From: Stenotrophomonas hibiscicola ATCC 19867
GTDB lineage: Bacteria > Pseudomonadota > Gammaproteobacteria > Xanthomonadales > Xanthomonadaceae
NCBI RefSeq assembly: GCF_000382065.1
Contig: NZ_KB907499.1
Location: 630,592 to 694,591 of the forward strand
Direction: 5' to 3'
Length of the DNA stretch: 64,000 nucleotides
A program made the translations under genes and the position numbers. Positions 15,719 through 24,185 of the stretch are shown here, piece by piece (the stretch's first letter is position 1; every line of letters begins with the position of its first letter). The notes beneath the pieces were generated by a model. The model made no database searches. It saw nothing but the letters and a program-made list of their open reading frames with translations, and was not told the DNA's origin.

Positions 15719-18475
15719 ATGAATTTCCAGTCCAACAAGCTGCGCGACGCCGTTCTGGTCGCGCTCGTTGCCGGTGTGGCGTCCACAGCCACCGCCCAGG
15801 CTCAGGAAGCGACCAACCTTGACCGCATCTCGGTCACCGGTTCGCGCATCAAGAGCACCGACATCGAAACCTCGCAGCCGGTCCTGAGCCTGACCCGCGC
15901 CGACATCGAAAAGCAGGGCGTGACCTCGGTCGCCGACATCCTGCAGCGCGTCGCCGCCAACGGCGCCGCGCTGAACCGTACGTTCAACAACGGCGGTGAT
16001 GGCTCGGCCGGCATCAGCCTGCGTAACCTCGGTTCCGAGCGCACCCTGGTATTGGTCAACGGCCGTCGCTGGACCACCGGCCTGGATGGCAGCGTCGACC
16101 TGAACACCATCCCGACCGCGATGATCGAGCGCATCGACGTCCTCAAGGACGGCGCATCGACCATCTATGGTTCGGACGCCATCGCCGGCGTGGTGAACAT
16201 CATCACCAAGCAGAACTTCGACGGCGCGGAAGCGAACTTCTACAAGGGACAGTACAGCCAGGGCGACGGCGAACGCGAAGCCGCCGATTTCACCATCGGT
16301 ACCACCACCGATCGCGCGTCACTCGTGCTCGGTGCGTCCTACGTGAATGAAAAGGAAGTGATGGCTGGTGATCGCAAGATCTCCGCCGGTGGTCCGCCGT
16401 TCTTTGGCGGCCAGAGCAGCACCGGCCTGCCGGGCTCGTACATCCGCAATGACCAGCGCTACGTCATCATCAATGGTGTTGAGACCCCCTTCAACGCCAA
16501 TGTCCACGGCTACAACACTTCTCCGGACAACTACCTGCTGACCCCCAACGAGCGCACCTCGCTGTTCGCGGTCGGTTCGTACAACGTTACCGACAACATC
16601 ACCTTCCGCACCGAGGCGATGTACAACGAGCGCAAGTCCGAGCAGCTGTTGGCGGCCATGCCCGTGACTGGCCAGCGCCTGAGCGCATCGAGCATCTACA
16701 ACCCCTACGGTGTGGATCTGACCAGCGTGTCGCGTCGTTTCAATGAAACCGGCGGCCGCTCGTTCAATCAGAACGTCAAGAACTGGCACTTCTACGGCGG
16801 CTTCGAAGGCTTCTTCGAGATCGCTGACAGGAACTTCGACTGGGATGTCGGCTACCGTTACGACAAGACCGACCAGAACGACCTGACCTATGGTCTGTTC
16901 AACCGCCAGCGCCTGGCGGAAGCCTACGGTCCGTCAGCGATCCGCGACGGTCAGCCGGTCTGCCTGACCTCTGCCGGTGCGGTCATCACCGGCTGCGTAC
17001 CGATCAACCCGCTTGGCGGCCTGGGTTCCATCTCGCAGGCTGCGCTGGACTACGCTTCGTTCACGGCGCATGACTCTGCCAGCCTGGTGTCCAAGAGCTA
17101 TTACGCCAACATCTCCGGTGAAATCGTGCAGCTCCCGGCGGGTGCGCTTGGCTTTGCAGCCGGTTATGAGGGTCGTAAGGAAAGCGGCCAGTTCGATCCA
17201 GATGCCTTCATCGCTGCAGGCCTCAGCACCGGCAACGGTGCAGCTCCCACCAAGGGCGCTTACGACCTGGACGAGTTCTTCCTGGAACTCTCGATTCCTG
17301 TGCTGGCCGATCTGCCGGGCGCCAAGCTGCTCGACCTCAGTGTCGCCTCGCGTTTCTCTGACTACAGCAACTTCGGCAACACCACCAACAACAAGTTCGG
17401 TTTCCGCTGGAAGCCGATCGACGACCTGATGGTCCGCGGCAACTACTCCGAAGGCTTCCGCGCTCCGAGCATCAACAATCTGTATCGCGGCAACACCGAT
17501 TCGTTCGAAACCTACGCCGATCCCTGCTCCGCATCCAGCGGTCGTCGCACTGGTGCGGTTGCCGCCCAATGCGCCGCCGAAGGCGTCCCGGCGAACTTCC
17601 AGCAGCCCGGTGCCGGCAGCGGTGCGAACAAGCAGACGCCGGAAGCATTCACCTGGAAGTCGAATCCGGATCTGAAGCCGGAAACCTCGACCAGCAAGAC
17701 GCTGGGCCTGGTGTGGAGCCCGAGCTTCGTGCAGGGCCTGAACGTGACCCTGGACTGGTGGCAGATCAAGATCGAGGACGCCATCACCCGCCCGGCCATC
17801 CAGGACATCATGGATCGCTGCTACGGTGGTTCCCCGCAGGAACAGGCAGCCTACTGTGGCCTGATCACCCGTGATCCGACCTACGGCACTGCCACCCAGC
17901 GCTACACCATCACAAACGTCGACATGCCGCTGCAGAACCTGTCGTCGTACAAGGTGGAAGGCTGGGATCTGGGCATCCTGTACAAGCTGCCGGAAACCTC
18001 GATCGGTCAGTTCACCATCAGCCTGGACGGCACCTACCTGTCCAAGTGGGATACGAAGTCGACCGAAGATGCACCGCTGGATGGCCGCGCCGGCCGTTAC
18101 CTCGACCAGGATCCGTACTGGCGTATCCGCTCCAACCTGTACGTCGACTGGTCGTACGGCGATTTCGGCGTCAACTACGGCTTGCGCTACAAGTCGGGCA
18201 TGACCGAAGACTGCCCGTTCGATCCGGTGGGTGACGCCGACCTGGTGGGCTACTGCTCCGATGGCCAGAACGGCAAGAACCACATGGGCGCGACCACCTA
18301 CCACGACATCCAGTTCCGTTACAACACGCCGTGGAAGGGCACCATCATGGTCGGCCTGAACAACGTGTGGGACAAGGATCCGCCGGTCTCGTACTCGACC
18401 TCGTACAACATGTTCGACCCGCAGTACGACCTGCCGGGCCGCTACATGTACATGCAGTACAAGCAGAAGTTCTGA
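15719..18475 (+). CDS. TonB-dependent receptor (outer membrane)
   Basis: A 918-residue outer-membrane transporter. A signal peptide (to about residue 28, ending TAQAQ) is followed by a TonB box in LDRISVTGSRI, then the plug domain (SVADILQRVAANG, LRNLGSERTLVLVNGRR, IERIDVLKDGASTIYGSDAIAGVVNIIT). The rest is the 22-strand barrel with PETSTSKTLGLVWSP near residue 650, ending in YKQKF with a terminal aromatic as required for assembly. This plug type belongs to the large Xanthomonadaceae group that takes up peptides or carbohydrates; the substrate is unknown. A strong terminator follows. Confidence 0.95.
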   Translation: MNFQSNKLRDAVLVALVAGVASTATAQAQEATNLDRISVTGSRIKSTDIETSQPVLSLTRADIEKQGVTSVADILQRVAANGAALNRTFNNGGDGSAGISLRNLGSERTLVLVNGRRWTTGLDGSVDLNTIPTAMIERIDVLKDGASTIYGSDAIAGVVNIITKQNFDGAEANFYKGQYSQGDGEREAADFTIGTTTDRASLVLGASYVNEKEVMAGDRKISAGGPPFFGGQSSTGLPGSYIRNDQRYVIINGVETPFNANVHGYNTSPDNYLLTPNERTSLFAVGSYNVTDNITFRTEAMYNERKSEQLLAAMPVTGQRLSASSIYNPYGVDLTSVSRRFNETGGRSFNQNVKNWHFYGGFEGFFEIADRNFDWDVGYRYDKTDQNDLTYGLFNRQRLAEAYGPSAIRDGQPVCLTSAGAVITGCVPINPLGGLGSISQAALDYASFTAHDSASLVSKSYYANISGEIVQLPAGALGFAAGYEGRKESGQFDPDAFIAAGLSTGNGAAPTKGAYDLDEFFLELSIPVLADLPGAKLLDLSVASRFSDYSNFGNTTNNKFGFRWKPIDDLMVRGNYSEGFRAPSINNLYRGNTDSFETYADPCSASSGRRTGAVAAQCAAEGVPANFQQPGAGSGANKQTPEAFTWKSNPDLKPETSTSKTLGLVWSPSFVQGLNVTLDWWQIKIEDAITRPAIQDIMDRCYGGSPQEQAAYCGLITRDPTYGTATQRYTITNVDMPLQNLSSYKVEGWDLGILYKLPETSIGQFTISLDGTYLSKWDTKSTEDAPLDGRAGRYLDQDPYWRIRSNLYVDWSYGDFGVNYGLRYKSGMTEDCPFDPVGDADLVGYCSDGQNGKNHMGATTYHDIQFRYNTPWKGTIMVGLNNVWDKDPPVSYSTSYNMFDPQYDLPGRYMYMQYKQKF

Positions 18476-18500
18476 TCGATCCACTGATCGGCTGATGCAG

Positions 18501-18530
18501 CAACGGCCCCGCAAGGGGCCGTTGTTTTTT
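18501..18530 (+). terminator. Rho-independent terminator of the TonB-dependent receptor
   Basis: A perfect 10-bp stem CAACGGCCCC/GGGGCCGTTG with loop GCAA, followed at once by TTTTTT. Confidence 0.93.
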
Positions 18531-18560
18531 GTGCATTCCAGGCTGCGGCAGCACCCAACG

Positions 18561-18589
18561 AAAAAGGCCGCGGCAATTGCCGCGGCCTT
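18561..18589 (-). terminator. Rho-independent terminator of the tetR gene
   Basis: On the reverse strand the palindrome AAGGCCGCGGCAATTGCCGC (18564-18589 in full) runs into TTTTT, 25 bases after the tetR stop. Confidence 0.85.
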
Positions 18590-18613
18590 CTGCACTCAAC
18601 AAGGCAACAACGC

Positions 18614-19216
18614 TCAACCGTTCGGAATAAGCGTCTCGATCAGGTGCTCCACGTAGGCTTCGAAATCCTCGCGCGCCTGCTTCGGCTGCTGCAGCTGCAA
18701 CGACAACTGCAGGAAGCCGACATAGGCGGCGTAGGCCAGGCGTGCGCGATGGCGTGCATCGGTCGAGCTGAGCCCTGCCTGGCGGAACGAGGCAACCAGA
18801 TAGTCGAGGCGACGCTGCGAAACCCGGTCGATCACCGGCCGCACCATCGGATGGTCCAGCGCCTTCAGCAGCTCGCTGTAGATGATGTGCGGCTGCACTT
18901 CATGCGCCACCATCTGGAACAGCTGGCGCAGGCGCACGCGCGGATCCGGTACGTCTTCCAGGCTGCCGAACACCTGTTCCTGTTCGAACAGTTCCCAGCG
19001 CTCCAGCGCCGCCTGCAGCAATGCATCGCGCGAAGGGAAATGCCAGTAGAAACTGCCCTTGGTCACGCCGAGTCGCCGCGCCAGCGGTTCCACCGCAACG
19101 GCGCCTACGCCTTGTTCAGCAATCAGGTCGAGGGCCGCCTGGGCCCAGTCTTCGGCACTCAGGCGGCTGTTGCGGCCGGCGCGCGGTTCGCCGGCGGAAG
19201 CGTCAGGTTGATTCAT
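18614..19216 (-). CDS. TetR family transcriptional regulator
   Basis: A 200-residue regulator. The N-terminal helix-turn-helix is LARRLGVTKGSFYWHFPSRD, preceded by AALDLIAEQGVGAVAVEPLA. The C-terminal ligand domain, about 130 residues, is not assignable to a subfamily. It is divergent from the hydrolase-fadE-thioesterase operon, and the palindrome over that operon's promoter is its likely operator. By analogy with other TetR regulators of acyl-CoA dehydrogenase genes, an acyl-CoA effector is inferred. It has its own terminator. Confidence 0.9.
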   Translation of the reverse strand: MNQPDASAGEPRAGRNSRLSAEDWAQAALDLIAEQGVGAVAVEPLARRLGVTKGSFYWHFPSRDALLQAALERWELFEQEQVFGSLEDVPDPRVRLRQLFQMVAHEVQPHIIYSELLKALDHPMVRPVIDRVSQRRLDYLVASFRQAGLSSTDARHRARLAYAAYVGFLQLSLQLQQPKQAREDFEAYVEHLIETLIPNG

Positions 19217-19279
19217 GGACTGATTTAACCATACGCCGGGGTTCGTTGCAGTACGCCGTTGCAGGCGAAACCGTCAAAG

Positions 19280-19289
19280 CCCCCCCCCC
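19280..19289. repeat. Ten-base C homopolymer in the divergent promoter region
   Basis: A C10 run, 64 bases before the tetR start and 33 bases before the -35 of the fadE operon. Such tracts are prone to slipped-strand length change. Confidence 0.9.
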
Positions 19290-19322
19290 TGGACCTACCG
19301 CAACGCACCATACGATGCAGTA

Positions 19323-19350
19323 TTGACTTCCCCCGCAAGCGATCCATACT
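19323..19350 (+). promoter_or_regulatory. Promoter of the hydrolase-fadE operon
   Basis: TTGACT (19323-19328), a 16-base spacer and CATACT (19345-19350). The expected transcription start is about 19357-19358, at the ATG itself, so the mRNA is probably leaderless. Confidence 0.6.
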
Positions 19351-19361
19351 AGCAAGTATGG
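19344..19361. promoter_or_regulatory. Palindromic operator, probable TetR site
   Basis: A perfect inverted repeat CCATACT-AGCA-AGTATGG that covers the -10 element and the first ATG of the operon. A repressor bound here would block RNA polymerase. The divergent tetR gene is the obvious candidate. Confidence 0.7.
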
Positions 19362-20275
19362 TTATGTCCCCTACTCCCGCTGCGTTCCATGACCTGCGCC
19401 TGGAGGCCGCCCATGGCGCCCGCCTCGCGGCCACGACCAGCGAGCACGGTCGTCGTGGTCGCGTGCTGTTCGCGCACGGCTTCGGCCAGACCCGCCACGC
19501 CTGGAACGCCACCGCACGCGCCCTGTCTGCGGCCGGCCTGCAGACACTCGCTTACGACGCGCGCGGCCATGGCGATTCGGACTGGAATGCCACCGACCTG
19601 CCCTATCACGGCGAACAGTTCGCTGATGACCTGATCGTGCTGGCCGGTGAACAGCCGCGTGCGCCGGTGCTCGTTGCAGCGTCGATGGGCGGGCTGTTCG
19701 GCCTGCTGGCTGAGTCGCGCTGGCCCGGCCTGTTCTCGGCGATGGTACTGGTCGACATCACGCCGCGCTGGGATATCGCCGGCGTCGAACGCATCCTCGC
19801 CTTCATGACCGCCCATCCCGACGGCTTTGCCTCGCTGGCCCAGGCCGCCGATGTGATCTCGGCCTACATGCCTCACCGCCCGCGCAAATCCGAGCAGTCG
19901 CTGCGTGCCTTGCTACGCGAAGACGGACACGGCCGCTGGCGCTGGCATTGGGACCCGCGCCTGGTGGCCGAACTGGCCCGCGACAGCGAGCAGCACCAGG
20001 ACGCACTGGCCGAGGCCGCGCGCCAGGTGAAGTGCCCGCTGCTGCTGGTCAGCGGCGGCCGCAGCGATCTGGTCACGCCGCAGACCGTGGCCGAATTCCT
20101 GGCGTTGGCGCCGCACGCGCGCCATGTACAGCTGCCGCAGGCCACGCATATGGTCGCAGGCGATGACAACGACGCCTTTACCGCTACTGTGTTGGACTAT
20201 CTGGACGTGTTGCCCGCAGCGGATGCTGCGGCTTCGTCCGCCACAAACGAGCACGTCACCGGAGCACGCTCATGA
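19358..20275 (+). CDS. Alpha/beta hydrolase, first gene of the fadE operon
   Basis: A 305-residue cytoplasmic alpha/beta-fold hydrolase (no signal peptide). The oxyanion motif is FAHGFGQTRHAW, with DARGHGDSDW after it. The nucleophile serine lies in AASMGGLFG, a variant of the GxSxG elbow with Ala in place of the first Gly. GGRSDLV and ATHMVAGDDN give the Asp and His. The start is ATG at 19358 or, two codons later, 19364; the operator palindrome overlaps the first. Its stop overlaps the fadE start by 4 bases (ATGA), so it is coupled to fadE. A thioesterase or lipase role in fatty-acid use is inferred. Confidence 0.83.
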   Translation: MVMSPTPAAFHDLRLEAAHGARLAATTSEHGRRGRVLFAHGFGQTRHAWNATARALSAAGLQTLAYDARGHGDSDWNATDLPYHGEQFADDLIVLAGEQPRAPVLVAASMGGLFGLLAESRWPGLFSAMVLVDITPRWDIAGVERILAFMTAHPDGFASLAQAADVISAYMPHRPRKSEQSLRALLREDGHGRWRWHWDPRLVAELARDSEQHQDALAEAARQVKCPLLLVSGGRSDLVTPQTVAEFLALAPHARHVQLPQATHMVAGDDNDAFTATVLDYLDVLPAADAAASSATNEHVTGARS

Positions 20276-22749
20276 GCATCGTTCTTCCCTTCCTCGCCCT
20301 GCTGCTGGCAGGCGCGTTCGTCGCCTACCACCGCATGCGGCTGGTTACCTGGACGCTGATCAGCGTGGCCCTGCTGGTCGCCTGCTGGTTCATCCCCTAC
20401 GTCAACCAGACCGCTACGATCGTGGCGGCCGCCGTGTTGGCCGTCATCGCCGTGCCGCTGCTGCTGCCGTTCATCCGCAAGCCGCTGCTGACCGGCCCGA
20501 TGATGAAGGTGTTCCGCAAGGTGCTGCCGCCGCTGTCGCAGACCGAGCGCATCGCGCTGGAAACCGGTTCGGTCGGATTCGAGGGCGAACTGTTCACCGG
20601 TGATCCGGACTGGAACATCCTGCTCAACTACCCCAAGCCGCAGCTGACTGCCGAAGAACAGGCCTTCCTTGATGGCCCCGTCGAAGAGTTGTGCGCGATG
20701 GTCAACGACTGGGAAATCACCCACGTCCATGCCGACCTGCCGCCGGAGCTGTGGGCCTTCATCAAGAAGAACAAGTTCTTCGGCATGATCATCCCGAAGG
20801 AATATGGCGGCCTGGGCTTCTCCGCGCTGGCCCACCACAAGGTGATCCAGAAGCTGGCCTCGGTGTCCTCGGTGGTCAGCTCCACCGTCGGCGTACCCAA
20901 CTCGCTGGGCCCGGGTGAACTGCTGGTGCATTACGGCACCCAGGAACAGAAGGACCAGTACCTGCCGCGCTTGGCCGATGGCCGTGAAGTGCCCTGCTTC
21001 GGCCTGACCGGTCCGTTCGCCGGTTCCGACGCCACCTCGATTCCCGATTACGGCATCGTCTGCAAGGGCGAGTGGAACGGCGAGCAGGTGCTCGGCGTCA
21101 AGCTGACCTTCGACAAGCGCTACATCACCCTGGCACCGGTCGCCTCGCTGATCGGCCTGGCCTTCCGCATGTACGATCCCGATGGCCTGATCGGCGATAC
21201 CCGCGATATCGGCATCACCCTGGGCCTGCTGCCGCGCGACACAGCCGGCGTGGAGATCGGTCGTCGCCACTTCCCGCTGAACTCGACCTTCCAGAACGGT
21301 CCGATCCGGGGCAAGGATGTGTTCATCCCGCTGACCCAGCTGATCGGTGGCGCGGCCATGGCCGGCAAGGGCTGGAACATGCTCAACGAGTGCCTGGCCG
21401 TAGGCCGCTCGATCACCCTGCCGTCCACCGCCAGCGGTGGTGCCAAGGCCGGTGCGGCCGTCACCGGCGCCTATGCACGCATCCGCAAGCAGTTCGGCCT
21501 GTCGGTCGGCCGCTTCGAGGGCGTCGAGGAGGCTCTGGCCCGCATCGGTGGCAAGGCCTACAAGATCAGCGCACTGTCGCAGGCCACCGCCGCGGCGGTC
21601 GACCGCGGTGACGTGCCGTCGGTGCCGTCGGCCATCGCCAAGTATCACTGCACCACCATGAGCCGCGAAGTGATCTCGGACATGATGGACGTGATCGGCG
21701 GCAAGGGCATCATCCTGGGGCCGCGCAACTTCGCCGGCCGCAGCTGGCAGGCCGCGCCGATCGCGATCACCGTGGAAGGCGCCAACATCATGACCCGCAG
21801 CCTGCTGATCTTCGGCCAGGGTGCGATCCTCTGCCACCCATGGGTGCTGAAGGAGATGAAGGCGGCGCAGGATCCGGACACCCGTGCCGGCCTGCAGGAG
21901 TTCGACCGCAGCCTGTTCGGCCACATCCGCTACGGCATCTCCAACGCCGTGCGTTCGTTCTGGTTCGGCCTGACCGGCGCGCGCTTCGGCGCCGCCCCGG
22001 GTGACGCCTACACCCGCCGCTACTTCCGCAAGCTGGACCGTTACTCGGCCAACCTGGCCCTGATGGCCGACATCTCGATGATGACCCTCGGCGGCAAGCT
22101 GAAGTTCAAGGAATCGCTGTCCGGCCGCCTGGGCGACGTGCTGAGCCACGTCTACATGACCAGCGCAATGCTCAAGCGCTACCACGACGAAGGCGCACCG
22201 CAGGCCGACCAGCCGCTGCTGGCCTGGGCCTTCCATGACAGCGTGCACAAGATCGAAGAATCGCTGTCGGCCGCACTGCGCAACTTCCCGATCCGTCCGA
22301 TCGGCTGGCTGATGTGGGCACTGATCTTCCCGCTGGGCCGTCGTGCCGAGGCGCCGGGCGATCGCCTGAGCCGCCGTGTCGCCGCCCTGCTGATGGCGCC
22401 GAACGAAGCCCGCGACCGTCTCGCCAATGGCGTGTTCCTGACCCCGTGCGAGAACAACCCGGGTGGCCGCATCAACAGTTACCTGAGCAAGGCGATCATG
22501 GCCGAGCCGGTGGAGCGCAAGTTCCTCAAGGCGCTGAAGAGCAAGGGCATCGAGGCGCTGGACTTCAAGGCGCAGCTGGACGAAGCCGTGGCCGAGGGCG
22601 TGATCACCCAGGACGAGCGCAGCCTGCTGGAAGAGCTGCGCACGCTCACCCTGGACACCATCACCGTGGACGACTTCGACACCCACGAACTGCGCGCGGC
22701 CAGCTACTACGACCGCCAGCACAAGGATCCGCATTCGCAGGCGGCCTGA
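20272..22749 (+). CDS. fadE: Acyl-CoA dehydrogenase, FadE type
   Basis: An 825-residue enzyme for the first step of fatty-acid beta-oxidation, about twice the length of ordinary acyl-CoA dehydrogenases, as is normal for FadE. The N-terminus has two hydrophobic segments (residues 5-20 and 26-66), so it is membrane-associated. The dehydrogenase core follows with IPKEYGGLGFSALAH, FGLTGPFAGSDATS and AKYHCTTMSREVISDMMDVI. The C-terminal extension (from about 600) contains HDSVHKIEESL and TPCENNPGGRINSYL, typical of the enterobacterial protein. Translation is coupled to the upstream hydrolase. Confidence 0.95.
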   Translation: MSIVLPFLALLLAGAFVAYHRMRLVTWTLISVALLVACWFIPYVNQTATIVAAAVLAVIAVPLLLPFIRKPLLTGPMMKVFRKVLPPLSQTERIALETGSVGFEGELFTGDPDWNILLNYPKPQLTAEEQAFLDGPVEELCAMVNDWEITHVHADLPPELWAFIKKNKFFGMIIPKEYGGLGFSALAHHKVIQKLASVSSVVSSTVGVPNSLGPGELLVHYGTQEQKDQYLPRLADGREVPCFGLTGPFAGSDATSIPDYGIVCKGEWNGEQVLGVKLTFDKRYITLAPVASLIGLAFRMYDPDGLIGDTRDIGITLGLLPRDTAGVEIGRRHFPLNSTFQNGPIRGKDVFIPLTQLIGGAAMAGKGWNMLNECLAVGRSITLPSTASGGAKAGAAVTGAYARIRKQFGLSVGRFEGVEEALARIGGKAYKISALSQATAAAVDRGDVPSVPSAIAKYHCTTMSREVISDMMDVIGGKGIILGPRNFAGRSWQAAPIAITVEGANIMTRSLLIFGQGAILCHPWVLKEMKAAQDPDTRAGLQEFDRSLFGHIRYGISNAVRSFWFGLTGARFGAAPGDAYTRRYFRKLDRYSANLALMADISMMTLGGKLKFKESLSGRLGDVLSHVYMTSAMLKRYHDEGAPQADQPLLAWAFHDSVHKIEESLSAALRNFPIRPIGWLMWALIFPLGRRAEAPGDRLSRRVAALLMAPNEARDRLANGVFLTPCENNPGGRINSYLSKAIMAEPVERKFLKALKSKGIEALDFKAQLDEAVAEGVITQDERSLLEELRTLTLDTITVDDFDTHELRAASYYDRQHKDPHSQAA

Positions 22750-22772
22750 TCGCCCGCGACACGCGTTGCCTT

Positions 22773-22800
22773 CGACGGCGGGCCTGGCCCGCCGTCGCTT
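22773..22800 (+). terminator. Stem-loop between fadE and the thioesterase gene
   Basis: A perfect 11-bp stem CGACGGCGGGC-CTG-GCCCGCCGTCG followed by CTTTA. It probably stops part of the transcription or fixes the fadE mRNA end before the last gene of the operon. Confidence 0.65.
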
Positions 22801-22823
22801 TATCCGCCGAACGGGATTCCACC

Positions 22824-23291
22824 ATGTCCACGCCCCTGCTCTCGCTCTATAACCGCCTGCAGCGCTGGCCTGCTGGCAACTGGCTTTTCTCGCGCGCGGT
22901 GTGTTTCAAGGCGCCCTACTTCGCCAGCATCGCGCCGTGCATCACCCGCCTGGAACACGGCCGCTGCGAAGGGACGCTGGCCGACCGCCGCAGGGTACGC
23001 AACCACATCGGCACGGTGCATGCGATCGCGATGTGCAACCTGGCCGAACTGACCGCCGGGTTGATGGTCGATGCATCGCTGCCGAAGGGCATGCGCTGGA
23101 TCCCGAAGGGGATGCAGGTGCAGTACCTGGCCAAGGCACGAGGCACGCTGCAGGCGGTGGCGCTGCCGGCACAGCCGATTGTCGTCGCGGCCGAGGGCTA
23201 TGCGCTGCCGGTGACGGTCAGCGTGCGCGACCGCGCGGGGACGGAAGTGTTCAGCGCGGTCATCGACATGTGGATGTCGCCGGCGAAGTAA
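22824..23291 (+). CDS. DUF4442 hot-dog fold thioesterase-like protein
   Basis: A 155-residue protein of the PaaI-like hot-dog superfamily. HIGTVHAIAMCNLAELTAG is the typical substrate-binding helix, and KARGTLQAVA and GYALPVTVSVRDRAG fit the strands. It probably hydrolyses a CoA thioester, which suits its place after fadE. The start at 22824 (MSTPLLS) is preferred; the open frame to 22314 overlaps fadE in another frame and is a shadow. The repeat doublet of locus 2 begins 9 bases after the stop. Confidence 0.82.
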   Translation: MSTPLLSLYNRLQRWPAGNWLFSRAVCFKAPYFASIAPCITRLEHGRCEGTLADRRRVRNHIGTVHAIAMCNLAELTAGLMVDASLPKGMRWIPKGMQVQYLAKARGTLQAVALPAQPIVVAAEGYALPVTVSVRDRAGTEVFSAVIDMWMSPAK

Positions 23292-23348
23292 GTTCCCGCG
23301 AACGGCGCAGCCCCTCGTGGGTGGACGCGGGATGCGGTTTATCGGTTG

Positions 23349-23452
23349 GGCCGGAGGGGTGGGGCCAGGCGGGGACGCCGCAAGTACGTCCGTGTAGGCT
23401 TAGCCGCGCCATCCATGGCGCGGATACCCCGCCCGGCCCCACCCCTCCGGCC
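23349..23452 (+). repeat. Three-way-junction element, copy D (forward)
   Basis: P1 pairs 23349-23374 with 23427-23452, 25 of 26 positions matching. Core ACGCCGCAAG, P2 with TAC...GTA, GGCTTA, then P3 CGCGCCATCCATGGCGCG. Confidence 0.8.
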
Positions 23453-23642
23453 TCGGACGGATCTCTGCGGCGTTCGCCCACGCAAGATAAAAAGAAGAGC
23501 AGAAGCAGAAGCAGAAGCAGAAGCAAAAGCGGCCCGATGGCCGCTCTTTTCATGCGCGCAGAACCCACGAGCGCAGCGACCCGCTGTTGCTCTTGATCTT
23601 CTTTTTCTTCTCCGTGGGCTGGCCGGGCCCTGAAACTGTCGG

Positions 23643-23746
23643 GGCCGGGCGGGTTGGGTTCGCGGGGGTGTCCGCGGCATGGATGCCGCGGCCAAGCCTA
23701 CAGGGACGTACTTGCGGCGTCCCCCGCGAACCCAACCCACCCGGCC
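23643..23746 (-). repeat. Three-way-junction element, copy E (reverse)
   Basis: P1 pairs 23643-23668 with 23721-23746, 25 of 26 positions matching. On the reverse strand: ACGCCGCAAG, P2 with TAC...GTA, GGCTTG, P3 CCGCGGCATCCATGCCGCGG. It is flanked by GAAACTGTC on the side of copy D. Confidence 0.8.
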
Positions 23747-23804
23747 AATCCCATGAGAAGCTCTACGCGACCAACCCACGAGGGGCTGCGCCGTTGGCTG
23801 GAAA

Positions 23805-24155
23805 CTACGCCAACGCGCGAAGAACCAACGCCAGGATCGCAGGCACCGCCTGGATCATGAAAATGCGGCGGCTCACGCTGTAGGCGCCATAGCACCCGGC
23901 CACCACCACGCAGGCCAGCGAGAACGTCACCAGCACTGGCTGATCGATCACCAGCCCCACTACGATGCCCGCCGCCAGGAAGCCGTTGTACAGGCCCTGG
24001 TTGGCCGCCAGCACGCGCGTGATCTCTGCCTTCTCCGGCGTGTTGCGGAAGGTCTTCAGGCCCAGCGGGCGGGTCCACAGGAACATCTCCAGCACCAGGA
24101 AGTACAGGTGCAGCACCGCGACCAGCACGGTCAGCAGCAACGCGATCAGCGACAT
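23805..24155 (-). CDS. DUF1304 family membrane protein
   Basis: A 116-residue inner-membrane protein with four hydrophobic segments. The N-terminal block with FLVLEMFLWTRPLGLKTF, then ANQGLYNGFLAAGI, are DUF1304 hallmarks. The biochemical function is unknown. The stop codon directly abuts the terminal repeat of locus 2. It lies 30 bases downstream of the MFS-like gene in the same direction, so the two may be cotranscribed. Confidence 0.85.
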   Translation of the reverse strand: MSLIALLLTVLVAVLHLYFLVLEMFLWTRPLGLKTFRNTPEKAEITRVLAANQGLYNGFLAAGIVVGLVIDQPVLVTFSLACVVVAGCYGAYSVSRRIFMIQAVPAILALVLRALA

Positions 24156-24185
24156 CGTTTCTCTCCTCGGGAAGATTGGGCCGCG

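Larger units (their letters stand above)
23292..23804. other. Intergenic locus 2: repeat doublet D/E with terminal inverted repeats
   Basis: A 513-base gap between converging genes. It is bounded by a perfect 21-base inverted repeat (23301-23321 and 23775-23795, core CGGCGCAGCCCCTCGTGGG). Inside lie copy D, a purine-rich AGAAGC hexamer run (23501-23530), a terminator-like hairpin (23525-23550), copy E and the motif GAAACTGTC (23632-23640). No credible gene is present. Confidence 0.8.

Noticed and set aside
20197..22734. An 845-codon open frame opposite fadE
   Set aside because: Same cause; fadE has all family motifs and coupled neighbours.
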